Shown here piece by piece: positions 17,565 through 24,257 of a DNA stretch of 30,826 nucleotides. Under the pieces are notes generated by a model. That model saw only the letters and a program-made list of their open reading frames with translations. It ran no database searches and was not told the origin of the DNA. The number at the start of each line of letters is the position of its first letter. Within the stretch, counting starts at the first letter, position 1. Origin of the DNA: Kiritimatiellia bacterium (GTDB lineage: Bacteria > Verrucomicrobiota > Kiritimatiellia > RFP12 > UBA1067); the NCBI GenBank assembly GCA_017999015.1, contig JAGOBZ010000002.1:1-30826 (forward strand), read 5' to 3'. The position numbers and the translations under genes are program-made.

Positions 17565-18632
17565 TTAGAGTTTGATGATGAAGCAGAGGGCATAGTAAGG
17601 CGGACGGTTCTCATGGGCCGCATCGGCGCCGGTGCTGCTGGTGTATTTGGTGCTCCAACCGTTGTAGTAATCCTTCCCTTCTGAACTCATTACTTCGCTG
17701 TCACCTTTCCAGGAGGATGTGTAGCCGACGGTCTTGAACGTGGTCAAGTGGTTGTGGGCAGGCATTTCCGCAGACGTGAGCTTGTGCGTGTTCTCGCCGC
17801 CCTTACTGCCGACGGCGTAGCTGCCGCCGGCGCCGACGATGAAGCGGTCGCGCAGGTCGGGTCGGCCAGAACCGCCATCGCAGAGCGCCCAGCCGGCTGG
17901 GATGGCGTTGACCGCGCCCGACCACATGACGATGACGCCCGCCGGAAGCAGGTCGTTGCCAGCCTCTTTGACCTTGCCATTGACGTTCAGGTTGCCGACA
18001 ACCTGGCCGCTCACAGTGAGGTTGCCGGCGATCTTGGCCTCGCCGCCGGTCATGTCGATGCCGCCGCGCGCCGTGAGCTTGCCGGTCAGATCCGATGTCC
18101 CGGTAACCACGAGCGTCTGCAGGGTGGCCGTTCCCGAGACGCCCAGCCCGCCGGCGACGGTGGCGTTGGCGGCGGTCACGCGCCCGGCGACGGCGAAGTC
18201 GGCGGCGGCGCTGCGCACGTCGGCGGCCATGACCGCATACGGGACGGGGAGGAGCTTCTGGCGCGGCTGGATCTCGCCGCCCATGCCGCCGACCGTGAGC
18301 CCGACATAGAGGGTGCCGTTCGCCGCGTCGGCGAGGGCGTCCTTGAGCACCGGCTTCGAGCCGCCCTCAACCTCGGTGCCGGCCGCGTCAGAGAGTTCGA
18401 CGTTGAACAGGCCGTTGGTGTCGAGCAGCACGGCATAGGTGCGGCCCCACAGGAAATCGCTTTCTGCGGGTGTCGTGTAAAGCTTGAAGGTCACCGTCTG
18501 GTTGCGTTCCGGCAGGGCCTGCCCGAGTTGGTCTTTCAGGACGCCCTGATAGGTGAAGGATGCGGACTGCGCTTGGGTAAGGATGCCGAAGCTGGCCAGT
18601 GTGGCGAGGATAACGATGAGGCTTTTTTTCAT
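17565..18632 (-). CDS. Secreted fibre-like protein with phage tail collar-like domain
   Basis: A 355-aa protein with a signal peptide (MKKSLIVILATLASFGILT, cleavage near residue 24). Residues about 25-135 form a domain starting FTYQGVLKDQLGQAL, with LYTTPAESDFLWGRTY and GLFNVEL, a pattern frequent in bacterial surface proteins. Residues about 145-225 are low-complexity Val/Thr/Gly/Ala repeats that suggest a beta-rich shaft. The C-terminal region (about 229-298) matches the phage tail collar fold: AGVIVMWSGAVNAIPAGW, LCDGG, RPDLRDRFIVGAGG and MPAHNH. The end RPPYYALCFIIKL is also typical of tail fibres. No other phage genes are near, and the signal peptide makes a prophage origin unlikely as the present use. 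I chose ATG 18632 because the signal peptide begins there; an ATG at 18680 would add 16 residues and overlap the preceding gene. It ends 14 bp before the giant gene. Confidence 0.85.
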   Translation of the reverse strand: MKKSLIVILATLASFGILTQAQSASFTYQGVLKDQLGQALPERNQTVTFKLYTTPAESDFLWGRTYAVLLDTNGLFNVELSDAAGTEVEGGSKPVLKDALADAANGTLYVGLTVGGMGGEIQPRQKLLPVPYAVMAADVRSAAADFAVAGRVTAANATVAGGLGVSGTATLQTLVVTGTSDLTGKLTARGGIDMTGGEAKIAGNLTVSGQVVGNLNVNGKVKEAGNDLLPAGVIVMWSGAVNAIPAGWALCDGGSGRPDLRDRFIVGAGGSYAVGSKGGENTHKLTSAEMPAHNHLTTFKTVGYTSSWKGDSEVMSSEGKDYYNGWSTKYTSSTGADAAHENRPPYYALCFIIKL

Positions 18633-18676
18633 GGTTGCGACCTGTGGTTTGGCGTGTGAGTTAAGAGTACGGAACA

Positions 18677-20413
18677 TCAAAATCCCTCAACGGTTGGATT
18701 CGGGCTGACGCGCCGCATGGTGAAGCGGCCTTGGGCGCGCACCGTGCCTTCGCGGCGCAGGCCGGCGAAGTCCCAGGTGAGTTTGCCGTGCAGCGTCTCC
18801 TCGGGGCTCCAGGCCGCCGCGCCGGCGGGCAGGGTGTCCCAGACGAAGGTGACGGAGTTGGAGACGGAGAAGAGCTCCGGCTTAACCTTGGAGACGTAGT
18901 TCTCAAAGTCATCGCCCGAGGGTGCCGGGGTCTGGAAGTCGGCTCTGAGCCCGTCGTGATTGGGGTGGAGCGCATGGCGCAGCGGGTTGGCGGCGGAGTC
19001 GGCGCCGACGGTAAACCCGAAGACGGCGGCCGCGCCGAAGGTCCCCGCGCCGGCGATCGTCGGCTGGTCGACGGGAAGGCAGACGGCGCTGATGCGCATC
19101 GACTGGCTCGCGCCGGCGGGAATGGGCGCGCTGCCGGCGTAGAGCGCTACCGAGACCGTGCCGTCTTCGGCCTCGGCGCCGGCGGCCACCACGCGCTGGA
19201 GCAGCGTCATGCGGCCGTTGAGGTCCACATGCAGCGGCAGGCGCAGCTTCATGTTGCCGCCGGCAGGGATCGCCTGGACAAGCTTTGAGTCGTTCACCAC
19301 CTGCGTCACCTTGTCGAGCTGCGCGTCGGCCACCCAGAGGCCTGCCGGCCAGGCGCGCGCGCCGGCGTTGCCCCCGTCCGAGACGGCGCTCAGAGGGATT
19401 GTGGTGCGGAAGCACGACCCGCCGTCCACATCTTCGACGCGCAGCAGCCCGCCATAGCGTGTCCCGGCCGCGACCGAGGCGAATTGTTCCCGGTTCAGAG
19501 CCAGCGTGAGCTTCCAAACCTCCCCCGGCAGCAGGCTCTTTTCCAATTGTCCGGGCAGCGGCTGCCAGCCCGTGTCGGAGTCGGCTCCGGAGGCATCGCG
19601 ATAGAGCACGTCGCAGCGGGGGGGAATGTCAAGCGCGTTGGCCGCCTCGCCGAACAGATAGGAGAGGCGCGCGCGCCGCGCTGTGGAGGCGTCGTTGCGG
19701 ATGGCCAGCGGTTGCAACGTCGCTTCACTCCCGAACGCCACGCCGTGCTGGGGCGAGACGTAGAAGACTCCGCTCCAATCGCTCACCTGATCGGCCGACA
19801 TGGCCAGCGCCATGCCCGTCGCGACGGGTGTTGTCGGGATGACGGGGCCGAACGCGACGGACTGCGGGTTCTGGCCGTATATGACATGGGCCTCCAGTGA
19901 TCCCAGCTTCAGGCCCGAGAAATAGGCCGCCAGGGTCGGCGCGGCGGCCGGCGCGATCGAGATGCCGATGTAGTTATAGACGGAGTCTGGGCCTGTCGGA
20001 TGCCAAGAATAGCGCAGCGCTTCCGGCACGCCATAGAGCGTCGCGGAGAAGGCGTTGGTGGCGAAGCACAGGAGCACTGCGTTGGCGGGAACGGCAAACA
20101 CTTCCGAGTCGCCAGGGATCTGGCGGTGCCACATCCTGACCGCCGGGCTGCGTAAACCCTCGGAAGAACTTGTCGCGTCGAACTGCTTGGTTCGGGAGAA
20201 CGAGGCGGCGTCATAGACACCCACACTCTGCACCGGCCAATCGCGGAAGAGCGCGTCCGCCTCCTGACTCGGAGAGACCGTGAGGTGTACGGCGTTCCAG
20301 CCGGGCACGAGGTGGACCGTTTGGGCCATCTCCTGGGCGGAAACCTCTGCGCGGAGCACGCAGAACAGGACCGCCAGCAGAGGCACGCTTCGGCATCGCT
20401 TCCAATAGGACAT
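18677..20413 (-). CDS. Secreted beta-rich protein of unknown function, first gene of cluster
   Basis: A 578-aa exported protein: signal peptide about 1-26 (LLAVLFCVLRAEVSAQ). The mature part opens with TVHLVPGWNAVHLTVSP, a motif seen at the start of several secreted PVC proteins, and contains VFAVPANAVLLCF and YNYIGISI segments. The rest is beta-rich, with few lysines and with many Ala, Gly, Val and Pro residues; there are no enzyme motifs, transmembrane helices or lipobox. A PDKPN-like block near HALHPNHDGLRADF (about 490) may be a loop in a beta-sandwich. The gene has a good ribosome site, AGGAG, six bases before ATG 20413, and a promoter about 125 bp upstream. It ends 44 bp before the collar-protein start. 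Its role is probably structural within the same surface assembly; this is inferred from the operon only. Confidence 0.7.
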   Translation of the reverse strand: MSYWKRCRSVPLLAVLFCVLRAEVSAQEMAQTVHLVPGWNAVHLTVSPSQEADALFRDWPVQSVGVYDAASFSRTKQFDATSSSEGLRSPAVRMWHRQIPGDSEVFAVPANAVLLCFATNAFSATLYGVPEALRYSWHPTGPDSVYNYIGISIAPAAAPTLAAYFSGLKLGSLEAHVIYGQNPQSVAFGPVIPTTPVATGMALAMSADQVSDWSGVFYVSPQHGVAFGSEATLQPLAIRNDASTARRARLSYLFGEAANALDIPPRCDVLYRDASGADSDTGWQPLPGQLEKSLLPGEVWKLTLALNREQFASVAAGTRYGGLLRVEDVDGGSCFRTTIPLSAVSDGGNAGARAWPAGLWVADAQLDKVTQVVNDSKLVQAIPAGGNMKLRLPLHVDLNGRMTLLQRVVAAGAEAEDGTVSVALYAGSAPIPAGASQSMRISAVCLPVDQPTIAGAGTFGAAAVFGFTVGADSAANPLRHALHPNHDGLRADFQTPAPSGDDFENYVSKVKPELFSVSNSVTFVWDTLPAGAAAWSPEETLHGKLTWDFAGLRREGTVRAQGRFTMRRVSPNPTVEGF

Positions 20414-20536
20414 CGAAGAACTCCTGATGTTAAAAAAACAGGTCTATAAACGACACGGGGCACTTCGCAGTAATCAGCGAATGACAGTTGATCAAATAGG
20501 AAAGCCCGGACCACGCACGTTCACTTTGTATGTTCG

Positions 20537-20566
20537 GTTATATTCCTGTGCCCCTGCAAAAGTCAA
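20537..20566 (-). promoter_or_regulatory. Sigma70-like promoter of the secreted-protein cluster
   Basis: On the minus strand TTGACT (20561-20566) and TATAAC (20537-20542) are separated by 18 bp. Transcription from here would give a leader of roughly 115 bases before ATG 20413. The leader shows no clear riboswitch or attenuator. The adjoining sequence 20567-20703 has no gene that I can support. Confidence 0.55.
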
Positions 20567-20703
20567 GCCGCCATTTATATTGAACGCGGGCTCAATTCAT
20601 TGTGACTGTCATACTCCTCCAAGAACCGAAGCGCACCCAAAGTGCCGAGCCCCATCTTCTTGCCCTGAAAAGAAAGAGCTGACCTGCGCAATGAATCAAC
20701 AGT

Positions 20704-21102
20704 TCAAACCGGGGCTCGACGGGTGTCGACGGGACGACTGGAACGAGGTGTGTCGAGACCGGTCGAGCCGGTCGAGTCCTGTCGCTCGATCTGGCGCACA
20801 CCCTTGCAAGCCGGATACTTCGGGCAGCCCCAGAAGGTGTTGCCCGCGTTCGCGCCTTGCCTTGCGGTCCTGGTGACCATGGTCGCTCCGCACTTGGGGC
20901 AGGCGGGCGCGGACTGTGTCTGAACGCTCAGCGTCGTTTGCGGTCGGGGTTCGGTCAGGCGCGTCTTTCTGCCCAACCGGACCACGTCGCGATAGGCCTC
21001 CCAACTTTCCAACTGCCAGGCGTCGACCACCTGCTCCCATTCGGTGAGCAGGAAGTGGGCGCTGAAGGAATGACCACCGACGGTTTGCGACGCTTCGGCC
21101 GT
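20704..21102 (-). pseudogene. UvrD-like helicase fragment fused to topoisomerase-type zinc ribbon
   Basis: This frame is open without a start codon from the end of the AAA gene onward; a GTG at 21030 falls inside conserved sequence. The first part reads HFLLTEWEQVVDAWQL then ESWEAYRDVVRLGRKTRL, which I recognise as an internal segment of UvrD/Rep-type helicases; the Walker A and later motifs are absent. A zinc ribbon follows with C-P-K-C-G and F-W-G-C-P-K-Y-P-A-C, as in the C4 fingers of topoisomerase I. The tail STGLDTPRSSRPVDTRR is encoded by a repeat element shared with the four-helix-suffix gene. The matching N-terminal piece of the helicase lies at 22486-22575 on the other side of the AAA gene. 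I call it a degenerate mosaic, although the zinc ribbon could still be translated from GTG 21030. Confidence 0.6.
20716..20796. repeat. 81-bp imperfect-hairpin element, copy 1
   Basis: The element is nearly identical to 23457-23537 (78 of 81 positions match, no gaps). Its two halves are imperfect inverted repeats of each other, built from CGACGGG/CCGGTCGAG motifs around a short GGAACGAGG centre. It codes for the C-terminal tail of the zinc-ribbon fragment. Confidence 0.85.
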
Positions 21103-21104
21103 TC

Positions 21105-22289
21105 CTACGGTTTGAACTCGGGTATCGCCCGAATCATAAACTCGTCGAACAACGGCACGGTAAACGCCATATCTCCATGCGCAGGACTATAGATCATCCC
21201 TTTTTTCATCAACTTGGCACGCACGGGGCCGAGGCTCGTCACCTTTACGCCCAAGGTGTCAGCGATGGCCCCGGTCCGGTGAGCACCCGGACCCAGTTCA
21301 GCAACTGCACGGAGAAAGTTTTTCTCATTGGGCGTTAAGCGGTCAAAGCGGACACGAAAGAAATTCTGGTCCAAGCGATCAATCACGCTCGGGGTGGCCG
21401 TGCGGACCACGTCCATTGTGATTGTGGTCGTTGGGGCGTGGTTCCATGACTGGTAGCCCCATTCCTGAAGGAAGTAGGGATACCCTTTCGTCAGCCGATA
21501 AATTTCCTGCAAGGCCGTGACTTCAAAGACGACACCAACAGCTTGAGCGGGTTCGCGCAACGCCTTGGCTGTATCTGCCTCCGACAGCGCCCCCACCACA
21601 GGAAAGCTAAACAGCCTCTCAGCGTAAGACTTCGATTCTCCCGCAAGGCCCGGAAGAATGGGCAAGCCTGCACCCATGAGCACCAAGGGAAGCTGGCGCT
21701 GCTGTATCTTGTGCATCGCCATGATGAGAGCGCCAAGTTCCTTCTGATTCAGATATTGGATCTCGTCGATGAGCACAGCCACGGCGCTCTTTCTCTCTTC
21801 GGCGGCTTCGGCCACCGCGACAAACAGGTTAGGCAGATCGATCTCCAAGTCGCCGCTGTCAGCAGAGCCTTGTTCGGGATCTATGTCCAGTCCGATGGTG
21901 ATGTCATTATAAGTGACTTTGAGGGCATTTAGGAAACTGCGAAGCACACGCAACCCCCGCTTCGCCTTATCACCGGCACCGGCCATCCGGTCCAATTCGA
22001 ACAGCGTGCTTCGAAGGTGTTGAGCTACAAGCGGTCCCAAAGGTTTGTTTTCGTGTGCCTCGATGACGATGGTCCGGTAGCCCGCCGCTTTGGCCAAACG
22101 GTCGATCTCGTTGAGCAACACGGTCTTTCCTACACCTCGAAGCCCCGTGAGCAGGATACTTTTTTCTGATCGCCGCTCTTTAACGCGGCCGAGAAGGATA
22201 CGGGACTGGGCAAGGATAGGATCGCGGCCAACCAATTCAGGAGGCGGAGAGCCAGCGCCAGGCGAAAAGGGATTTTTGATCGGGTCCAT
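21105..22289 (-). CDS. AAA-family ATPase (archaeal-ATPase/AAA_16-like) with C-terminal winged helix
   Basis: An intact 394-aa ATP-binding protein. Walker A is GLRGVGKT at 49-56; Walker B is AVLIDEIQYL with D175 and E176. A sensor-like LVLMGAGLP segment is near 205. The leader NPFSPGAGSPPPELVGRD is typical of the AAA_16 'ORC-CDC6-like' group. The last 70 residues (PNEKNFLRAVAELGPGAH onward) look like a winged-helix domain that could bind DNA. Proteins of this type are common in mobile and defence loci, often as lone ATPases of unknown role. The start is well supported: AAGGAG at 22296-22301, six bases before ATG 22289. It lies between the two ends of a helicase gene, as if it had replaced the middle. 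It has its own AT-rich upstream region with inverted repeats, so it is probably expressed independently. Confidence 0.88.
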   Translation of the reverse strand: MDPIKNPFSPGAGSPPPELVGRDPILAQSRILLGRVKERRSEKSILLTGLRGVGKTVLLNEIDRLAKAAGYRTIVIEAHENKPLGPLVAQHLRSTLFELDRMAGAGDKAKRGLRVLRSFLNALKVTYNDITIGLDIDPEQGSADSGDLEIDLPNLFVAVAEAAEERKSAVAVLIDEIQYLNQKELGALIMAMHKIQQRQLPLVLMGAGLPILPGLAGESKSYAERLFSFPVVGALSEADTAKALREPAQAVGVVFEVTALQEIYRLTKGYPYFLQEWGYQSWNHAPTTTITMDVVRTATPSVIDRLDQNFFRVRFDRLTPNEKNFLRAVAELGPGAHRTGAIADTLGVKVTSLGPVRAKLMKKGMIYSPAHGDMAFTVPLFDEFMIRAIPEFKP

Positions 22290-22330
22290 TTATAACTCCT
22301 TATAACCATTTATAGCAGATAAGCGCTATA
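22287..22330 (-). promoter_or_regulatory. AT-rich repeat cluster upstream of the AAA gene (candidate operator)
   Basis: A direct repeat CCATTTATA occurs at 22287 and 22307, spaced 20 bp. TATAGC (22311-22316) and GCTATA (22325-22330) form an inverted repeat with an 8-bp spacer. The Shine-Dalgarno of the AAA gene lies between the direct repeats. The AT content differs sharply from the surroundings. The layout suits autoregulation by a DNA-binding protein, which I cannot confirm. Confidence 0.35.
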
Positions 22331-22374
22331 ATTGGTTAAATTTAGTATAAAGTCAAGAGGAAGCGTCCGGGAGA

Positions 22375-22489
22375 AGTGGCTAGTGGCTGGTGACTAGTGG
22401 TTAGTGGCTGGCGGCAACTGGCAACCGGGCACTGATTCCTGCTGGTCAGTTGCAACTGGTCACCGGGCACTGGCAACTGGGCACTGTCA
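22375..22489. repeat. Heptamer tandem array 2 (units AGTGGCT and ACTGGCA)
   Basis: Nine in-phase 7-bp units run from 22375 to 22437, starting as AGTGGCT and changing to ACTGGCA-like units. After a 3-base phase shift, five more ACTGGNN-type units occupy 22455-22489. The array begins exactly where the helicase N-terminal fragment stops resembling its family. Confidence 0.8.
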
Positions 22490-22575
22490 AAGGCCGTGGT
22501 CTTGACAGCTTTCTGCTCCTCACCCATGAGGCGGGCGAGACTATCGGTAAAGGTTTCGGCGATAAGGAAGGTCAT
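22486..22575 (-). pseudogene. N-terminal fragment of UvrD-like helicase
   Basis: Thirty codons from ATG 22575 read MTFLIAETFTDSLARL then MGEEQKAVKTTAFD, which I recognise as the usual N-terminus of a UvrD-type helicase group that begins with a RelE-like domain. In that group the sequence would go on with about 70 residues of toxin-like fold and then the helicase. Here the frame instead runs into the heptamer array and ends soon after. The ATG overlaps the stop of the methyltransferase tail in an ATGA, so the original operon coupling is preserved. Confidence 0.6.
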
Positions 22576-22763
22576 GGGGAGACTTTAAACACCTTCATCA
22601 CCTCGTCGCCGAGGTGGTTGATGACTTTGACGGCGATGCGGCCGGAAAGGGGTTTGGAGAAGGGACGAGAGGTGTCGCTGTTGAGCGTGGCCCAGGCGTC
22701 TTCATTGATCTCGGCCTTGAGGGTGGTCTTGAGGGCGCTGTAATTGTTTCTAAGATGGTCATC
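22572..22763 (-). pseudogene. C-terminal fragment of a site-specific DNA methyltransferase
   Basis: Sixty-three codons, with no start, encode ALKTTLKAEINEDAWATL, SDTSRPFSKPLSGRIAVKV and INHLGDEVMKVFKV before TGA 22572. I recognise this as the C-terminus of type III (Mod-like) adenine methyltransferases. An in-frame stop at 22764-22766 closes the frame upstream, directly after the HNH-like gene. The catalytic DPPY and FxG motifs are absent. The matching N-terminus is at 23283-23408. The frame is too short to be enzymatically active. Confidence 0.68.
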
Positions 22764-22775
22764 TCATTTCCTTTC

Positions 22776-23252
22776 TTAAGAACTCATAAAACGATTGTTC
22801 TGCTCATACAACCGGAGACCTTCTCCTATTGCTGCATCATAGGTCTTACCCATGACGATGTTGGATGACCAATCGTTGGGAGCGTCAAAAAAGTCACCAT
22901 CATCAAGATAGAAAGGTTGCGTTAATACGGTGCAGCCAATGAACGGATTGTGCTCTTGATCGTGCCGGATTGATTGAATTTTCGTTCGAAAGGCAGATAA
23001 GGACACCGCGCCGTTTGCCTCGCCGAACGTCATCCACGCGAGATCCAGAGGCAATGTAGTATGACGAACAAAAAAAGCGCCGCCTACGATACGATTGATT
23101 GGATACCGCGACTTGAACAGGAAAAGTTCTCCTGGCTGAACAGCTCTAAATTCGCTGGTGTTTCTTGGACGCCAAAAATTCATTTCCACGGCATGGCGCT
23201 GGCGCAGAAAACTGAACCAATCGCTATCTGTTATGCCCACATACAGCTTCAT
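22776..23252 (-). CDS. N-terminal domain of an HNH endonuclease family protein, lacking the HNH part
   Basis: A 158-aa protein beginning MKLYVGITDSDWFSFL, with NFWRP, FRAVQPGELFLFK, IVGGAFFV, LAWMTFGEANGA and NIVMGKTYD. These blocks match the N-terminal half of a family of HNH nucleases of about 300 residues, where this domain is followed by an HNH zinc-binding fold. That second half is missing: the frame ends at TAA 22776 and the methyltransferase tail starts 12 bp later. The start ATG 23252 has a weak AAAGG ten bases upstream. The domain may be a modified-base or target-recognition module, so the truncated protein might still bind DNA, or it may be dead. Its codon use is less GC-rich than that of the neighbouring genes. 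It lies between the two ends of the methyltransferase gene. Confidence 0.65.
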   Translation of the reverse strand: MKLYVGITDSDWFSFLRQRHAVEMNFWRPRNTSEFRAVQPGELFLFKSRYPINRIVGGAFFVRHTTLPLDLAWMTFGEANGAVSLSAFRTKIQSIRHDQEHNPFIGCTVLTQPFYLDDGDFFDAPNDWSSNIVMGKTYDAAIGEGLRLYEQNNRFMSS

Positions 23253-23282
23253 CGCGTAATGCCTTTTAACGATTTCTGATGC

Positions 23283-23408
23283 TCATGCGATCCTGTGATT
23301 TTTTGCCGATATCACGGACTGATACTCCGCAGTGGGGATGTTCTTGCGGGTGGCATCCTCGTGCGTGAGGGTTTCTACGGTTTTCGGATTAGCGGGTTTC
23401 TTAGCCAT
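23283..23408 (-). pseudogene. N-terminal fragment of the DNA methyltransferase
   Basis: From ATG 23408 the 41 codons read MAKKPANPKTVETLTHEDA then TRKNIPTAEYQSV, followed by unrelated residues and TGA at 23283. I recognise the first 33 residues as the usual N-terminus of type III-like site-specific DNA methyltransferases. The break comes right after the conserved NIPTAE block. The matching C-terminus is 520 bp downstream, at 22572-22763. The ATG has no Shine-Dalgarno, as the upstream sequence is a heptamer array. Confidence 0.65.
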
Positions 23409-23415
23409 AGGAAAA

Positions 23416-23443
23416 GGTGGTTAGTGGTGAGTGGTTAGTGGCT
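23416..23443. repeat. Heptamer tandem array 3 (unit AGTGGTT)
   Basis: Four in-phase 7-bp units (GGTGGTT, then AGTGGTG, AGTGGTT and AGTGGCT) lie between the methyltransferase start and the end of the four-helix-suffix gene. The TAG of that gene (23442-23444) falls at the edge of the array. Confidence 0.75.
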
Positions 23444-24257
23444 AGTTCGACGGGTCTCGACGGGTGTCGACGGGACGGCTGGAACAAGGTGTGTCGAGAC
23501 CGGTCGAGCCGTTCGAGTCCTGTCGCTCGATCTGGCGTACGGCCTTGCACTCCGGATAGCCGGTGCAGCCCCAGAAGGCGTGGCCCGCATTGGGGCCGGC
23601 CTTGGCCGTACGGCGTTTCATGGGCTTGCCACACTCGGGACAGGCTGGCGCGCCTTCGGCCTGCGCCCGCGCTTCGATTCGGACGGTGCTCAGCTTCTCA
23701 CGGAAGCCGCCCTCCTGGGCGAAACTCTCGCCTTGCGCCTCTTTCTGGCGGATCAGCATGTTGATCGTCCGGCTCAGGAGAATGAGCATGGCGTTGGCGA
23801 AAACCGCGTGATCGTCGGCCTCGAGCCAGTGCGCGAATTTCCGCTTCTGGGCGAGAATGTGGACGCAAGAGTCATGCACGACATCGTCGCCGTAGTTCGG
23901 CCGGTCCAGCCGCGTCGCATAGACCGCCTGAGCCTCGGGCGAATCCTTGCGCCACGGCACCATTTCGTGACGCAGCAGCCAGTCCTCGTAATCGCTGTGC
24001 AACTCGGTGAGGCTGGCGCGTGCGACATCTGTCAGCTTCATCTCGGTCTCTTTGGAGGTGCTGGCGCGCGCCGAGCCCTCCACGATGTTCACCTTGCCGG
24101 ATCGCGCGGCCTGGGTCATCTGGTCGTACTGGCGGCCGGTCGGGTCGAGCGCGCGTGTGACGAACTTCGCGCAGAAACGGAAGTTCGCGAGTTGGACGAT
24201 GCTGGCCATGACCCAGGAATCCAGCCGCCGATAACCGCCTGACGGATCGAATTTCAT
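23442..24257 (-). CDS. Four-helix-bundle suffix protein with topoisomerase-type zinc ribbon
   Basis: A 271-aa soluble protein. Residues about 9-100 form a four-helix-bundle domain of the S23/IVS-like type (YRRLDSWVMASIVQLANF, QAARSGKVNIVEGSA, LTELHSDYEDWL). Residues about 120-195 form the 'suffix' helical region. A C4 zinc ribbon of the kind found in topoisomerase I has Cys206, Cys209, Cys231 and Cys237, with the FWGCTGYPECK motif. The tail from about 245 (STGLDTPCSSRPVDTRR) is encoded by a mobile repeat element. The start ATG 24257 is supported by AGGAGG four bases upstream and an ATGA overlap with the ORF before it. These proteins often sit between Res and Mod genes of type III-like restriction-modification loci, as here. 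The biochemical role is unknown; nucleic-acid binding is plausible. Confidence 0.85.
   Translation of the reverse strand: MKFDPSGGYRRLDSWVMASIVQLANFRFCAKFVTRALDPTGRQYDQMTQAARSGKVNIVEGSARASTSKETEMKLTDVARASLTELHSDYEDWLLRHEMVPWRKDSPEAQAVYATRLDRPNYGDDVVHDSCVHILAQKRKFAHWLEADDHAVFANAMLILLSRTINMLIRQKEAQGESFAQEGGFREKLSTVRIEARAQAEGAPACPECGKPMKRRTAKAGPNAGHAFWGCTGYPECKAVRQIERQDSNGSTGLDTPCSSRPVDTRRDPSN
23447..23537. repeat. Imperfect-hairpin element, copy 2
   Basis: The 81-bp core (23457-23537) matches 20716-20796 at 78 of 81 positions; an extra TCGACGGGTC unit precedes it. It forms the 3' end of the four-helix-suffix gene. Outside the element the zinc-ribbon coding DNA of the two genes is much less similar. 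Confidence 0.85.

Noticed and set aside
17565..20413. Prophage or contractile injection system remnant
   Set aside because: Only a collar-like domain is present; both proteins have Sec signal peptides and no tail, sheath, baseplate or packaging gene is nearby.
22375..22489. CRISPR array
   Set aside because: The repeats are contiguous 7-bp units with no spacers of 25-40 bp and no cas genes nearby.
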